A DNA stretch of 64,000 nt. Origin: Ruminococcus sp. NK3A76 (GTDB taxonomy: Bacteria > Bacillota > Clostridia > Oscillospirales > Ruminococcaceae). Shown here in pieces: positions 54,472 to 63,062 of this stretch. The position numbers and the translations under genes were made by a program. The notes beneath the pieces were generated by a model. It was not told the DNA's origin. It saw nothing but the letters and a program-made list of their open reading frames with translations, and searched no databases. How positions within the stretch are numbered: position 1 is the stretch's first letter; the number at the start of each line of letters is the position of its first letter. The DNA lies in NCBI RefSeq assembly GCF_000686125.1, contig NZ_JMMA01000002.1, positions 1,178,001 to 1,242,000 of the forward strand, read 5' to 3'.

Positions 54472-55161
54472 ATGAAAACTGTTATTATCCACGGTCAGAG
54501 CCATGAGGGCTCGACCTGTAATATCGCAAGGCAGCTTGCAAACAAGCTCGGCGGTGAGCTCACGGAATTCTTTCTTCCCCGTGATTTTGGTGAACTGTGT
54601 CTGGGCTGCACAAACTGTTTTACAAAAGGCGAGAATTATTGTCCGCATCTAAAACGGCTTGATCCGATAACTAAGGCTATTGACGATGCGGATGTTCTGA
54701 TACTTGCAAGCCCTGTTTATGTATATCATGCAACAGGTGCTATGAAAGCTTTGCTCGACCACTACGGCTACCGCTGGATGCCGCATCGCCCTGATGAGAA
54801 GATGTTTTCCAAGCAGGCTGTGTGCATCTCTACTGCCGCAGGCGCAGGAATGAAAAGCACGAACAAGGACATGGCAGACAGTGCATTTTACTGGGGCTGT
54901 GCAAAGGTATACACGCTTGGCGTTGCCGTGGCAGCGACCAGCTGGGATAGTGTCAGCGACAAAAAACGTGCAAAGATAGATAGCAAGACCACGGCTATAG
55001 CCGGCAGCATCAAAGCAAGAGTCGGCAAAGTCAAACCGGGCTTTAAGACCAGGTTTATGTTTGGCATCATGCGTATGATGCAAAAAAACGGCTGGAATGA
55101 GCTTGATATGGAATACTGGCGCAATAAGGGCTGGCTCGATGACAAACGCCCGTGGAAATGA
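54472..55161 (+). CDS. Flavodoxin-fold NAD(P)H-dependent oxidoreductase
   Basis: A 229-residue FMN-binding reductase-like protein. The phosphate loop is HGQSHEGSTCNIARQL. A Cys-rich CLGCTNCFTKGENYCPH follows near residue 43 and LASPVYVYHATGAMKALLDH forms the flavin site. Such Cys-containing iron-sulfur flavoprotein relatives are common in anaerobes. It sits between hisD and hisB with tight spacing (16 and 17 bp), so it is co-expressed with histidine genes, but no step of the pathway needs it. Confidence 0.85.
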   Translation: MKTVIIHGQSHEGSTCNIARQLANKLGGELTEFFLPRDFGELCLGCTNCFTKGENYCPHLKRLDPITKAIDDADVLILASPVYVYHATGAMKALLDHYGYRWMPHRPDEKMFSKQAVCISTAAGAGMKSTNKDMADSAFYWGCAKVYTLGVAVAATSWDSVSDKKRAKIDSKTTAIAGSIKARVGKVKPGFKTRFMFGIMRMMQKNGWNELDMEYWRNKGWLDDKRPWK

Positions 55162-55178
55162 CAATATAGGTGATTAAT

Positions 55179-55757
55179 ATGAGAACAGGTGAAATAACAC
55201 GCACAACTAAAGAAACAGATATCAATATACGCCTTGATCTTGACGGCTCAGGTAAGGTGAATATCAATACAGGCATAGGCTTTTTTGACCATATGCTCAC
55301 AGCACTCGGCGTACACGCAGGGTTTGACCTTGATGTGACTGTCAAGGGCGATCTTGAAGTCGATGCTCATCACAGTGTAGAAGACACAGGCATTGCTCTC
55401 GGTCAGGCTTTTGCAAAGGCTATAGGTGATAAAGCAGGTATTGCCCGTTACGGCTCGTTTTTTATCCCTATGGACGAAGCACTTTGCTTCTGCTCGCTCG
55501 ATATAAGCGGCAGACCTTTCCTTGTGTACAATGCACAGCTTACAAATGAAATGGTAGGGGAGTTTGATACCTGCCTTGCTGAGGAGTTCTTCCGTGCTTT
55601 TGCTTTTAATGCTGGGATTACACTGCATATCCGTGAGGAATACGGTAAAAACGATCACCACATAATTGAGGGAATGTTCAAGGCACTCGCTCATGCGCTT
55701 AAGGCAGCTGTCAGCCAGACTGGCGGAGGAGTGCTTTCAACAAAAGGAGTTCTGTAA
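55179..55757 (+). CDS. hisB: Imidazoleglycerol-phosphate dehydratase
   Basis: Dehydrates IGP to imidazole acetol phosphate. The 192-residue monofunctional enzyme has the metal motifs GIGFFDHMLTAL, DAHHSVEDTGI and NDHHIIEGMFKALAHALK. The ATG at 55179 has TAGGTGA six bases upstream; an in-frame GTG at 55170 overlaps it. No histidinol-phosphatase domain is attached. Confidence 0.97.
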   Translation: MRTGEITRTTKETDINIRLDLDGSGKVNINTGIGFFDHMLTALGVHAGFDLDVTVKGDLEVDAHHSVEDTGIALGQAFAKAIGDKAGIARYGSFFIPMDEALCFCSLDISGRPFLVYNAQLTNEMVGEFDTCLAEEFFRAFAFNAGITLHIREEYGKNDHHIIEGMFKALAHALKAAVSQTGGGVLSTKGVL

Positions 55758-56363
55758 ATGATAGCAATAATCGACTATGGTGCAGGAAATATATTTTCAG
55801 TAAAGAATGCACTTGATTATCTCGGCTTTGAGAATAAACTCACCGATAAAAAGGAAGACCTTGAAAAGGCAGATGCACTCATACTTCCAGGTGTCGGCGC
55901 TTTTCCTTGGGCAATGAATATGCTAAGAGTTAGCGGCCTTACAGATACAATAAAGGTACAGGCAAAGGAAAAGCCTTTTCTCGGCATATGCCTTGGAATG
56001 CAGCTGCTCTTTGAAAAGAGCTACGAGTTTGAGGAGTGTAAGGGTCTTTCGCTTATCGGCGGCTATGTTGATAAGATGAATGAGCCCGGGCTTGTTATAC
56101 CGCATATGGGCTGGAACAAGCTCGAATATAATCACAACTGCAAGCTCTTTGACGGGCTGACTGATAATGAGTATGTGTATTTTGTTCACTCATACAAGGC
56201 GTTTTTAGATGACAAGGATCTTTATGCTTACAGCACTTACGGCTCAAAGGTGCCGGCTGTCGTATCTGACGGAAAATTTGTTTACGGATGCCAGTTCCAC
56301 CCGGAAAAGAGCGGTAAGACCGGACTGAAGATACTTGAAAACTTCGCATCATTATCAAGGTGA
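55758..56363 (+). CDS. hisH: Imidazole glycerol phosphate synthase, glutaminase subunit
   Basis: Class I glutamine amidotransferase that supplies ammonia to HisF. The 201-residue protein has IDYGAGNIFSVKNAL, nucleophile Cys in LGICLGMQLLFE, and the His/Glu pair in GCQFHPEKSGKTG. Its ATG directly follows the hisB stop. Confidence 0.97.
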   Translation: MIAIIDYGAGNIFSVKNALDYLGFENKLTDKKEDLEKADALILPGVGAFPWAMNMLRVSGLTDTIKVQAKEKPFLGICLGMQLLFEKSYEFEECKGLSLIGGYVDKMNEPGLVIPHMGWNKLEYNHNCKLFDGLTDNEYVYFVHSYKAFLDDKDLYAYSTYGSKVPAVVSDGKFVYGCQFHPEKSGKTGLKILENFASLSR

Positions 56364-56367
56364 TAAT

Positions 56368-57159
56368 ATGGAAATAACAAGAAACAACATCGACGGCGGT
56401 GCTGCCTTTGACTGGGGCAGAGCCTCCGCCGATTATGCAAGATACAGGGATATTTATCCTGATGAATTCTATCAGCGCATAGCTGATATGGGCTTGTGCA
56501 TTTCAGGCCAGAGCGTGCTTGATATCGGCACAGGCACAGGTGTGCTGCCGAGGAATATGTACAGATTCGGCGCAAAATGGACGGGAACGGATATCAGCGA
56601 CGGCCAGATATCACAGGCAAAGCAGCTTTCAGAAGCACTTGGTATGGACATAGACTATGCTGTGTCTCCTGCTGAGGAGCTTAAGTTTGCTGACGGCAGC
56701 TTTGATGTGATAACAGCCTGCCAGTGCTATTGGTACTTTCTGCATGAGAAGACTGCACCGCTTTTTGCAAGGCTGTTAAAGGACGGCGGCAGAGTGCTTT
56801 TGCTGCTTATGAACTGGCTGCCCTTTGAAGACGAGATAGCAAGAAAGACAGAGGACCTTGTGCTGAAATACAACCCAGGCTGGAGCGGCTGCAATGAGAC
56901 TTTCCATTCACTTGCTGTGCCTGAGGAATATGGCAAGTATTTTGAAATAGAGCGCACTGGTGAATACAGGCTGCCTGTTCGTTTTACCCGTGAAAGCTGG
57001 AACGGAAGGATAAAAGCGTGCAGAGGCATCGGTGCATCATCACTTACCGAGGAGCAGAAGGCTGCTTGGGAGAAGGAGCACCTTGAAATGCTCTCTCATT
57101 ATCCCGAGGAATTTGATATAAAGCACTTTGCAGCATTTGCTGTTTTGAAGAAGAAATAA
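56368..57159 (+). CDS. Class I SAM-dependent methyltransferase
   Basis: A 263-residue cytoplasmic methyltransferase with motif I SVLDIGTGTGVLPRNM (about 48-63), a motif II acidic region WTGTDISDG and the post-motif FDVITACQCYWYF. The substrate is unknown. The frame is open further upstream into hisH, but AAGGTGA lies before the ATG at 56368. It occupies the position between hisH and hisF where hisA is normally found; it is not a HisA homologue and cannot replace the isomerase. Confidence 0.88.
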   Translation: MEITRNNIDGGAAFDWGRASADYARYRDIYPDEFYQRIADMGLCISGQSVLDIGTGTGVLPRNMYRFGAKWTGTDISDGQISQAKQLSEALGMDIDYAVSPAEELKFADGSFDVITACQCYWYFLHEKTAPLFARLLKDGGRVLLLLMNWLPFEDEIARKTEDLVLKYNPGWSGCNETFHSLAVPEEYGKYFEIERTGEYRLPVRFTRESWNGRIKACRGIGASSLTEEQKAAWEKEHLEMLSHYPEEFDIKHFAAFAVLKKK

Positions 57160-57171
57160 AGGAGTAACACA

Positions 57172-57927
57172 ATGCTTGCTAAAAGAATAATCCCATGCCT
57201 TGATGTAAGAGACGGCAAGGTGGTAAAGGGTGTTAATTTTGAAGGAATAAAAGAGGTCGGAGACCCTGTTGAGTGCGCTTATGAGTATAATCTTCAGGGC
57301 GCTGACGAGATAGTATTCTATGATATCACAGCTTCTCACGAGGGCAGGGGTGTTATGCTCGATGTTGTCAGAGAAACTGCAAAGAAAGTCTTCGTACCCC
57401 TCACTGTCGGCGGCGGTATCAAAACTGTTGATGATATAAGAGAAACTCTGCGTGCCGGTGCTGATAAGGTGTCGGTCAATTCGCAGGCTGTGCAGAACCC
57501 TCAGCTTATCAAAGAGGGCGCTGATATTTTCGGCAGTCAGTGTATATGCGTTGGCGTAGATGCAAAGGCTATCGGGGATAAAAAATGGACAGTTTTCATC
57601 AACGGCGGAAGAATTGATATGAAGCGTGACCTTATCGATTGGGTCAAGGAGTGCGAACAGCTCGGTGCCGGCGAGATATGCCTTAATTCTATCGACACTG
57701 ACGGTGTGCGTGGCGGGTTTGATATAGATATGCTCAAAGCCGTTGTCGATGCGGTCAAGATACCTGTTATTGCCTCAGGCGGTGCAGGCAAGCTCGGAGA
57801 TTTTGCTGATGCTTTCTTAAAGACCGATTGCTCTGCTGCACTTGCGGCTTCGCTTTTCCATTTCAGAGAGCTTACTGTGCAGCAGGTCAAGGACGACTGC
57901 CGTAGCAAGGGTATAATCGTGAGGTAA
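57172..57927 (+). CDS. hisF: Imidazole glycerol phosphate synthase, cyclase subunit
   Basis: TIM-barrel cyclase that makes IGP and AICAR. AICAR feeds into purine synthesis encoded at the left end of the window. The 251-residue protein has [43 protein letters not shown] and [14 protein letters not shown]. Catalytic Asp residues (Asp11 in LDVRDG and the one in NSIDTDG) are present. Confidence 0.97.
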   Translation: MLAKRIIPCLDVRDGKVVKGVNFEGIKEVGDPVECAYEYNLQGADEIVFYDITASHEGRGVMLDVVRETAKKVFVPLTVGGGIKTVDDIRETLRAGADKVSVNSQAVQNPQLIKEGADIFGSQCICVGVDAKAIGDKKWTVFINGGRIDMKRDLIDWVKECEQLGAGEICLNSIDTDGVRGGFDIDMLKAVVDAVKIPVIASGGAGKLGDFADAFLKTDCSAALAASLFHFRELTVQQVKDDCRSKGIIVR

Positions 57928-57931
57928 TACT

Positions 57932-58213
57932 ATGAATGATGAGAAAAACGAGCTTGTAGAGAAGCCGGAGGAAACCGATAAGGAAAACACCGACGAAAAT
58001 GAAAGCAATAACGGCTTGATACTTGGTATGTGCTTAGGCCTGTCTGTCGGTTCGATGATAGGTATCATGAGAGAAGACATGGCTCTGTTTACTGCAATGG
58101 GCTTAGGTATCGGGCTGTGCATTGGTGCGGCGATAGATGCTTTAAATCGAAAGAAAAAATCCAGGAGCACTAATAGTGATGATGACAAGGCTACAGACAA
58201 AGAGGAAGAATAA
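57932..58213 (+). CDS. Small glycine-zipper membrane protein, function unknown
   Basis: A 93-residue protein: an acidic N-tail (1-28), two small-residue-rich hydrophobic segments (GLILGMCLGLSVGSMIGIM and LFTAMGLGIGLCIGAAI) joined by a short turn, then a charged C-tail of basic and acidic residues. The spaced glycines resemble glycine-zipper packing. No named family. It starts 5 bp after hisF and its stop overlaps the next ATG by one base. Confidence 0.75.
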   Translation: MNDEKNELVEKPEETDKENTDENESNNGLILGMCLGLSVGSMIGIMREDMALFTAMGLGIGLCIGAAIDALNRKKKSRSTNSDDDKATDKEEE

Positions 58214-58617
58214 TGGCTGTTGAATACAAGGATATACATGATTTTTCGGCCAAGGAGCTTGAAAGGCTGTTTCTGTCTGTCGAATGGTCATCAGGGCATT
58301 TTCCTGATAAGCTCGTCACGGCTATGAAGAATTACGATACGGTGTTTTCAGCGTGGGACGGCGATAAGCTCATAGGTATGATATGTGCTCTTGATGATGG
58401 AGTTATGACTGCATATGTGCATTATCTTCTTGTTGACCCTGAATATCACGGGCAGACGATAGGCAGAACGCTTGTCGATATGGTCAAGGAAAAGTATAAA
58501 GACTATCTGCGCATCGTGCTTGTGGCTTATAAGGACGAAACGCATTTTTACGAGAAGTGCGGCTTTAAGATAGAGGATAAATCATTGCCTATGTGCATAA
58601 CAAGTCTTTGGACGTAA
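58213..58617 (+). CDS. GNAT family N-acetyltransferase
   Basis: A 134-residue acetyltransferase with LLVDPEYHGQTIGRTLVDMV as the acetyl-CoA loop and HFYEKCGFKIED at the end. Substrate unknown. Translationally overlapped with the preceding gene inside the his operon. Confidence 0.88.
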   Translation: MAVEYKDIHDFSAKELERLFLSVEWSSGHFPDKLVTAMKNYDTVFSAWDGDKLIGMICALDDGVMTAYVHYLLVDPEYHGQTIGRTLVDMVKEKYKDYLRIVLVAYKDETHFYEKCGFKIEDKSLPMCITSLWT

Positions 58618-58629
58618 AGGTTTGATACT

Positions 58630-59004
58630 ATGAAAAAATATATGCGTATACAAGGCCGTGAACTTGCTTACAGGACCGGCAAGCCTGTCGGTGTCTTTAT
58701 ACTTAACTGGCGAAGGGTCAGAGACGGTGTATACTCGCAGGAAGACTGTGAGCTTTATGATAAAACAGAAGAATGGTTCAAGCAGCATCTGCCTGAGCCG
58801 CCTTTTTACGGCAAGGATAATGAGAACCCTCAGGGCGCTGTAACTTATTTCAAGACTGAAAAGTATGATGATATGCGTGAGAAAGCGGAGATCCTTATGT
58901 CGCTGCTTGATAAGTATAATGTGCCTTATGATATTGTATTTACCGATCATGTCGGCAGGATAATCTATGAGGACGATTATCAGGTCGCTGTTGTTGATGA
59001 GTAA
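58630..59004 (+). CDS. Uncharacterised 124-residue protein in his operon
   Basis: A soluble protein of 124 residues, rich in aromatic and charged residues, with no Cys motif or signal peptide. It contains [19 protein letters not shown] and ends in [15 protein letters not shown] do not recognise the family. It lies 12 bp after the GNAT gene and 10 bp before hisI, with AAAGG near the start, so it is a real operon member by spacing. Confidence 0.7.
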   Translation: MKKYMRIQGRELAYRTGKPVGVFILNWRRVRDGVYSQEDCELYDKTEEWFKQHLPEPPFYGKDNENPQGAVTYFKTEKYDDMREKAEILMSLLDKYNVPYDIVFTDHVGRIIYEDDYQVAVVDE

Positions 59005-59014
59005 AGGAGTAATT

Positions 59015-59368
59015 ATGAGTAAGATAAAAGTTGATCTGAATGATCTTGACAAATACTTTGCAAAGGGCGAGCTTATCCCTGCGATATGCTATGAGGTCGA
59101 TACAAAGACCGTGCTGATGCTTGCCTATATGAACAAGGAGAGCCTGAAAAAAACACTTGAGACTGGCTACACCTGGTTCTGGAGCAGGTCAAGGCAGGAA
59201 TACTGGAACAAGGGTGCAACGAGTGGTCATCTGCAAAAGGTGATATCAATTTACTCGGACTGCGATGATGATACGCTGCTTGTAAATGTCAGACAGACAG
59301 GAGTTGCCTGCCATACAGGTGCTTACAGCTGCTTTTTTAATGAAATGTATAATGAGGAGGAAGAATAA
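59015..59368 (+). CDS. hisI: Phosphoribosyl-AMP cyclohydrolase
   Basis: Opens the purine ring of PR-AMP. The 117-residue protein is the stand-alone form, with [33 protein letters not shown] and the metal-binding Cys/Asp set [10 protein letters not shown] and [12 protein letters not shown]. The ATG at 59015 has AAAGGAG five bases upstream; the frame is open further back into the previous gene. Its stop is followed at once by the hisE ATG. Confidence 0.95.
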   Translation: MSKIKVDLNDLDKYFAKGELIPAICYEVDTKTVLMLAYMNKESLKKTLETGYTWFWSRSRQEYWNKGATSGHLQKVISIYSDCDDDTLLVNVRQTGVACHTGAYSCFFNEMYNEEEE

Positions 59369-59707
59369 ATGACAGTTTATCAGGAAATATTTGAGGTATT
59401 AAAGGCAAGAAAGGAACAGTTCGACAAGGGCGAGGCTCCCGAAAAGAGCTACACCTGCTATCTCTACAGCCAGGGTGTTGATAAGATCTGCAAGAAGATA
59501 GGCGAGGAGGCTTCCGAGACTATTATCGCAGCAAAGAATAGTGATAACGACGAGCTCAAAAACGAGATAAACGATCTGCTTTATCACGTTATGGTGCTTG
59601 CTGTTAATCAGGGTCTTGACTGGGCTGACGTTGAGAAGGTGCTTGACGAGCGCAATGAAAAGATAGGCAACTTAAAGCAGTTCAAGACGGTCGATAAGAA
59701 CACCTGA
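59369..59707 (+). CDS. hisE: Phosphoribosyl-ATP pyrophosphatase
   Basis: Second step of histidine synthesis; MazG-like all-alpha fold. The 112-residue protein has SYTCYLYSQGVDKICKKIGEE-like sequence, with the metal-binding Glu pairs in GEEASETIIAAK and NEINDLLYHVMVL. The last his gene of the operon. Confidence 0.95.
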   Translation: MTVYQEIFEVLKARKEQFDKGEAPEKSYTCYLYSQGVDKICKKIGEEASETIIAAKNSDNDELKNEINDLLYHVMVLAVNQGLDWADVEKVLDERNEKIGNLKQFKTVDKNT

Positions 59708-59708
59708 T

Positions 59709-60089
59709 ATGAGAGGAAAGGGTAATTTCAGCTTTAAAAAGCTCGGTATCGTTGTTATGGCGATAAGCGGCACTGCGATGCTGTTTTGTGTTTTCCTGCT
59801 GATATTCGGTATGCGCACAGACGCAGAGCTTACAGATATAAAGGCAAATAAGAATAATTATAGTCTTGTTTACAGCTATACTGTTGACGGCAAGGAGTAC
59901 AAGACATCAGAGCGAATCAAATCAAGCAAATATAATGAAGCTGATTCAAAGTCGATCGAAGTAATCTGTCTTAAACAGGTGCCGTCTGTCAGATATGACA
60001 GAGATCTTCTTATACTTAGTGCTATGTCTTTTGCTATCGGCTTTGGCTTTTTCTATCCTAACAGGACAGTAAAAAAGATAACCGACTGA
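59709..60089 (+). CDS. DUF3592-like membrane protein
   Basis: A 126-residue protein with a membrane helix near residues 12-34, an outside domain (YSLVYSYTVDGKEYKTSERI, then ADSKSIEVICLKQVPSVRYDRD) and a second helix near 100-117. The layout fits DUF3592-type proteins; function unknown. It starts 1 bp after hisE, so it closes the his operon before the terminator. Confidence 0.75.
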   Translation: MRGKGNFSFKKLGIVVMAISGTAMLFCVFLLIFGMRTDAELTDIKANKNNYSLVYSYTVDGKEYKTSERIKSSKYNEADSKSIEVICLKQVPSVRYDRDLLILSAMSFAIGFGFFYPNRTVKKITD

Positions 60090-60125
60090 TAAATGCACAC
60101 AATTAAACCCAAATGAATATAATTT

Positions 60126-60157
60126 AGAGAAGTAAGAAAAATACTTCTCTATTTTTA
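60126..60157 (+). terminator. Terminator at the end of the his operon
   Basis: AGAGAAGTA, a 7-base loop and TACTTCTCT form a perfect 9-bp stem followed by ATTTTTATT. It ends about 20 bp before the next start codon. A TATAAT at 60118-60123 just upstream has no good -35 box. Confidence 0.85.
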
Positions 60158-60176
60158 TTATCAGGAGGGTAAACCT

Positions 60177-60986
60177 ATGTTAGAAAACACCACCAACAGG
60201 CAGTTCTCCGAAGCAGTGTGTGTTGATGCTATGAGAGTTTTTGACTCGTGCTCGGCACAGGATTGTCTTGAAGACCTTCAGTTTGTATTCTCCACGGAGG
60301 ATCAGGCGACAGTAAATGCCGCAGATTACATCAAGTCAAAGGATATCACTATAACAGGTGTTACATTCACGATCGACCCTGTGCCGTTTAATAAGGGCTT
60401 CTATACGGTCGATATCACCTATTCATTCAGGGCTGAGATAGATGCATACACCGCCGATGCACCGCTTCCGGACACTATATACGGCACATCTACCTTCAGC
60501 AAAAAGGTGATACTCTACGGCAGCGAGGGCAGCACACAGCGCTTTGTATCGAACGAGCCGGCAGCGGCAGTAGCTTCTTCAACAACAAGCGGCTGTGCCT
60601 GCAACTGCGACTGCGGCGCTATGCCTGTGGCATCTGTCAACGTTGCATCGCCTATGTGCCTTGATGCTAAGCTCGTGCCTGATACAACGCAGGAGGGTGA
60701 GCAGGACGTTCTGATAACTATTGGTATATTCGCCATAGTTCAGCTATCACGCCCTGTGCCTATACTCATTCCGTCGTATGACTATTGTATGCCGGGCAAG
60801 GAGTGCTCTACCAACACCGATACGCCGTGCGAGCTTTTTGAGGCGTTGCAGTTCCCGACGAATGAGTTTTTCCCAAGACCTATCAGCCCGAACGGCTGCT
60901 GCTGCCAGAATAACAGCAACGATAACACCACCTCCGGCGGCAATACTGACACCGCAAACAGCTCACAGCAGGCTCAGAGGAGATAA
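60177..60986 (+). CDS. Conserved clostridial Cys-rich protein of unknown function
   Basis: A 269-residue protein from a family widespread in Clostridia, recognised by FSEAVCVDAMRVFDSCSAQDCLEDL at the N-terminus (first Cys triplet), a beta-rich middle (ITGVTFTIDPVPFNKGFYTVDITY, then a FSKKVILYGSEG strand), a Cys cluster CACNCDC near 140, and IPSYDYCMPGKEC followed by a CCCQN cluster. No signal peptide or membrane helix. The beta domain and Cys clusters recall spore coat proteins, but no function has been shown to my knowledge. CAGGAGGG precedes the start, and it has its own terminator. Confidence 0.8.
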   Translation: MLENTTNRQFSEAVCVDAMRVFDSCSAQDCLEDLQFVFSTEDQATVNAADYIKSKDITITGVTFTIDPVPFNKGFYTVDITYSFRAEIDAYTADAPLPDTIYGTSTFSKKVILYGSEGSTQRFVSNEPAAAVASSTTSGCACNCDCGAMPVASVNVASPMCLDAKLVPDTTQEGEQDVLITIGIFAIVQLSRPVPILIPSYDYCMPGKECSTNTDTPCELFEALQFPTNEFFPRPISPNGCCCQNNSNDNTTSGGNTDTANSSQQAQRR

Positions 60987-61001
60987 TCCAAGCTGTAAAA
61001 C

Positions 61002-61043
61002 AAGCCATAGCATTTCCTTAAAATGGAAAGGCTGTGGCTTTTT
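61002..61043 (+). terminator. Terminator after the Cys-rich protein gene
   Basis: AGCCATAGC-TTTCC pairs with GGAAA-GCTGTGGCT with small bulges, followed by TTTTT. Confidence 0.82.
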
Positions 61044-61065
61044 CCATGTTTTTTTCAAAAATATG

Positions 61066-61094
61066 ATGACAAATCAGTTTTAATGTGCTATAAT
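61066..61094 (+). promoter_or_regulatory. Promoter of nrdG
   Basis: ATGACA (61066-61071), a 17-bp spacer and TATAAT (61089-61094), followed by GGGAGGGG before the start at 61126. Confidence 0.75.
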
Positions 61095-61125
61095 ATAGTT
61101 ATAATGAATAACGGGAGGGGCATAT

Positions 61126-61662
61126 ATGAACTACGCTGAGATCAAGAATAATGATATCGCAAACGGCGAGGGTGTAAGGGTAAGCCTGTTCGTTTCGGGC
61201 TGCACGCACCACTGTGAAGGCTGCTTTAATCCTATGACATGGGATTTTGGCTACGGGCAGGAGTTTACCAATGAAACTATCGACAGTATATTAGAAATGC
61301 TTTCTCCGCCTTATATAAAGGGTCTTACGCTTCTCGGCGGCGAGCCTATGGAGCCCGATAACCAGCGTGCGCTCCTGCCTTTGCTCAAAAGAGTCAGGGA
61401 AAGGAATTCTCAGAAGACTATCTGGTGCTACACAGGATATCTGTTTGATAAAGAGCTGCTCTCTCCAAGCCGAGCAAGGTGCGAGGTGACTGATGAACTG
61501 CTTAGTATGATAGATGTTTTAGTGGACGGTGAGTTCGTGCTTGCAAAGAAGAACATCATGCTGCAATTTCGTGGCTCTGAGAACCAGCGTATTATTGATG
61601 TAAAAAAGTCGCTTTCAAGCGGTGAGGTAGTTATGTATACTCCTGTCAGCGGAAAGCTGTGA
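61126..61662 (+). CDS. nrdG: Anaerobic ribonucleotide reductase activase
   Basis: Radical SAM enzyme that installs the glycyl radical on NrdD for anaerobic dNTP synthesis. The 178-residue protein has the CTHHCEGC cluster motif (C26, C30, C33), NPMTWDFGYGQEF, LTLLGGEPMEP and GCYTGY-like WCYTGYLF. Length is normal. nrdD is not in the window. A shared terminator follows. Confidence 0.93.
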   Translation: MNYAEIKNNDIANGEGVRVSLFVSGCTHHCEGCFNPMTWDFGYGQEFTNETIDSILEMLSPPYIKGLTLLGGEPMEPDNQRALLPLLKRVRERNSQKTIWCYTGYLFDKELLSPSRARCEVTDELLSMIDVLVDGEFVLAKKNIMLQFRGSENQRIIDVKKSLSSGEVVMYTPVSGKL

Positions 61663-61667
61663 TAAAA

Positions 61668-61692
61668 AAAGGCGGGGGATACCCGCCTTTTT
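61668..61692. terminator. Bidirectional terminator after nrdG
   Basis: AGGCGGG, a 5-base loop and CCCGCCT with T-runs on both strands. Before the IS insertion it would also have ended the convergent XRE gene. Confidence 0.9.
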
Positions 61693-61705
61693 CTTATACT
61701 TTCCT

Positions 61706-61713
61706 GAATATCT
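61706..61713. repeat. Left target-site duplication of IS256-type element
   Basis: GAATATCT, repeated directly at 63152-63159 on the other side of the element. Eight bases is the usual duplication length of the IS256 family. Confidence 0.85.
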
Positions 61714-61791
61714 GAGCCTCTGAAAAAAAGTCTGTAAAAAGTCAGCAAACTGTGATAAAATAGAATTAATATCACAGGAGGCTGATTTTTT

Positions 61792-63018
61792 ATGGCAAGA
61801 AGAAAAAGAGAACCGATGAGCGAGGGCAAGAAGAACATAATAGGAATGCTGCTTGAGGAATACGACATCAAGTCGGCTAAGGATATTGAGGATGCCCTGA
61901 AAGACCTTCTCGGAGGAACAATCCAGGAAATGCTTGAATCCGAAATGGACGAGCATCTTGGATATCAGGAATATGAACGTTCCGACAATCCTGACTCTCG
62001 TAATGGTAAGAAAACCAAGAAGATACGCGGAAGCTTCGGAGAAACTGAAATTGAAGTGCCGCAGGATCGCGACGGCAGTTTTGAGCCAAAGGTCGTAAAG
62101 AAGCGTCAGAAGGACATCTCAGGCATTGAGCAGAAGATAATTGCTCTGTATGCCAAAGGAATGACCACACGCCAGATAAGCGAAACTATCGAAGATATCT
62201 ACGGATTTGAAGTCAGCGACGGTATGGTATCAGATATCACAGACCGCCTTCTACCGCAGATAGAGGACTGGCAGAAACGTCCATTGGACGAAGTATATCC
62301 GATAGTATTCATCGATGCAGTACACTTCTCAGTGCGTGATAACGGACAGATCAGGAAGCTTGCCGCGTATGTGATCCTAGCTGTCAGCATGACAGGTCAC
62401 AAGGAAGTTCTTTCAATACATATCGGCGAAAACGAGAGCGCCAAGTACTGGCTCGGCGTTCTGAACGAGTTGAAAAATCGCGGAGTTAAGGATATTCTCG
62501 TCATCTGCGCAGACGGACTTACAGGCATGAAAGAAGCTGTATCAGCAGCTTTTCCGCAAACTGAGCTTCAGCGCTGCATAGTTCATCAGGTAAGAAATAC
62601 GTTGAAATATGTCGGAGAGAAGAACAAAAAAGAGTTCGCAAACGACCTGAAAACGATCTATCATGCACCTTCCGAGGATGCTGCTCTTGAAGCTCTCGAT
62701 CGTGTTACTGAAAAATGGGAGGACGATTATCCTAACGCTATGAAGAGCTGGTACAAGAACTGGGACGTAATATCGCCGATTTTTAAGTTCTCCTCCGACG
62801 TCAGGAAGGTCATTTACACCACAAATGCCATCGAGAGCCTGAACAGCGGCTATCGCCGTCTGAACAAGCAGAGAAGTGTATTTCCGAGCGATACAGCGCT
62901 CCTGAAGGCTCTGTATCTGGCGACGCATGAGATAGCTAAGAAATGGACCATGCCGCTGCGAAACTGGGGCAAAGTCCTGGGCGAGCTTGAGATCATGTAC
63001 CCCGACAGGATCGGCTGA
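61792..63018 (+). CDS. IS256 family (mutator-type) transposase
   Basis: A 408-residue DDE transposase that moves the element at 61714-63151. The predicted catalytic residues lie in VFIDAVHFSVRD (first Asp), VICADGLTGMKEA (second Asp) and TTNAIESLNSGYRR (Glu). The N-terminal half carries the DNA-binding region (GMTTRQISETIEDIYG). CAGGAGG precedes the ATG. The frame is full length, with no frameshift or internal stop. Confidence 0.95.
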   Translation: MARRKREPMSEGKKNIIGMLLEEYDIKSAKDIEDALKDLLGGTIQEMLESEMDEHLGYQEYERSDNPDSRNGKKTKKIRGSFGETEIEVPQDRDGSFEPKVVKKRQKDISGIEQKIIALYAKGMTTRQISETIEDIYGFEVSDGMVSDITDRLLPQIEDWQKRPLDEVYPIVFIDAVHFSVRDNGQIRKLAAYVILAVSMTGHKEVLSIHIGENESAKYWLGVLNELKNRGVKDILVICADGLTGMKEAVSAAFPQTELQRCIVHQVRNTLKYVGEKNKKEFANDLKTIYHAPSEDAALEALDRVTEKWEDDYPNAMKSWYKNWDVISPIFKFSSDVRKVIYTTNAIESLNSGYRRLNKQRSVFPSDTALLKALYLATHEIAKKWTMPLRNWGKVLGELEIMYPDRIG

Positions 63019-63031
63019 TATCCAAAGAACC

Positions 63032-63060
63032 TTGACAAATTACAGTATCTATTGTATACT
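63032..63060 (+). promoter_or_regulatory. Outward-facing promoter in the IS right end
   Basis: TTGACA (63032-63037), a 17-bp spacer and TATACT (63055-63060), pointing out of the element and antisense to the XRE gene. ACAGTAT and ATACTGT form a dyad over the -10 box. Confidence 0.65.
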
Positions 63061-63062
63061 GT

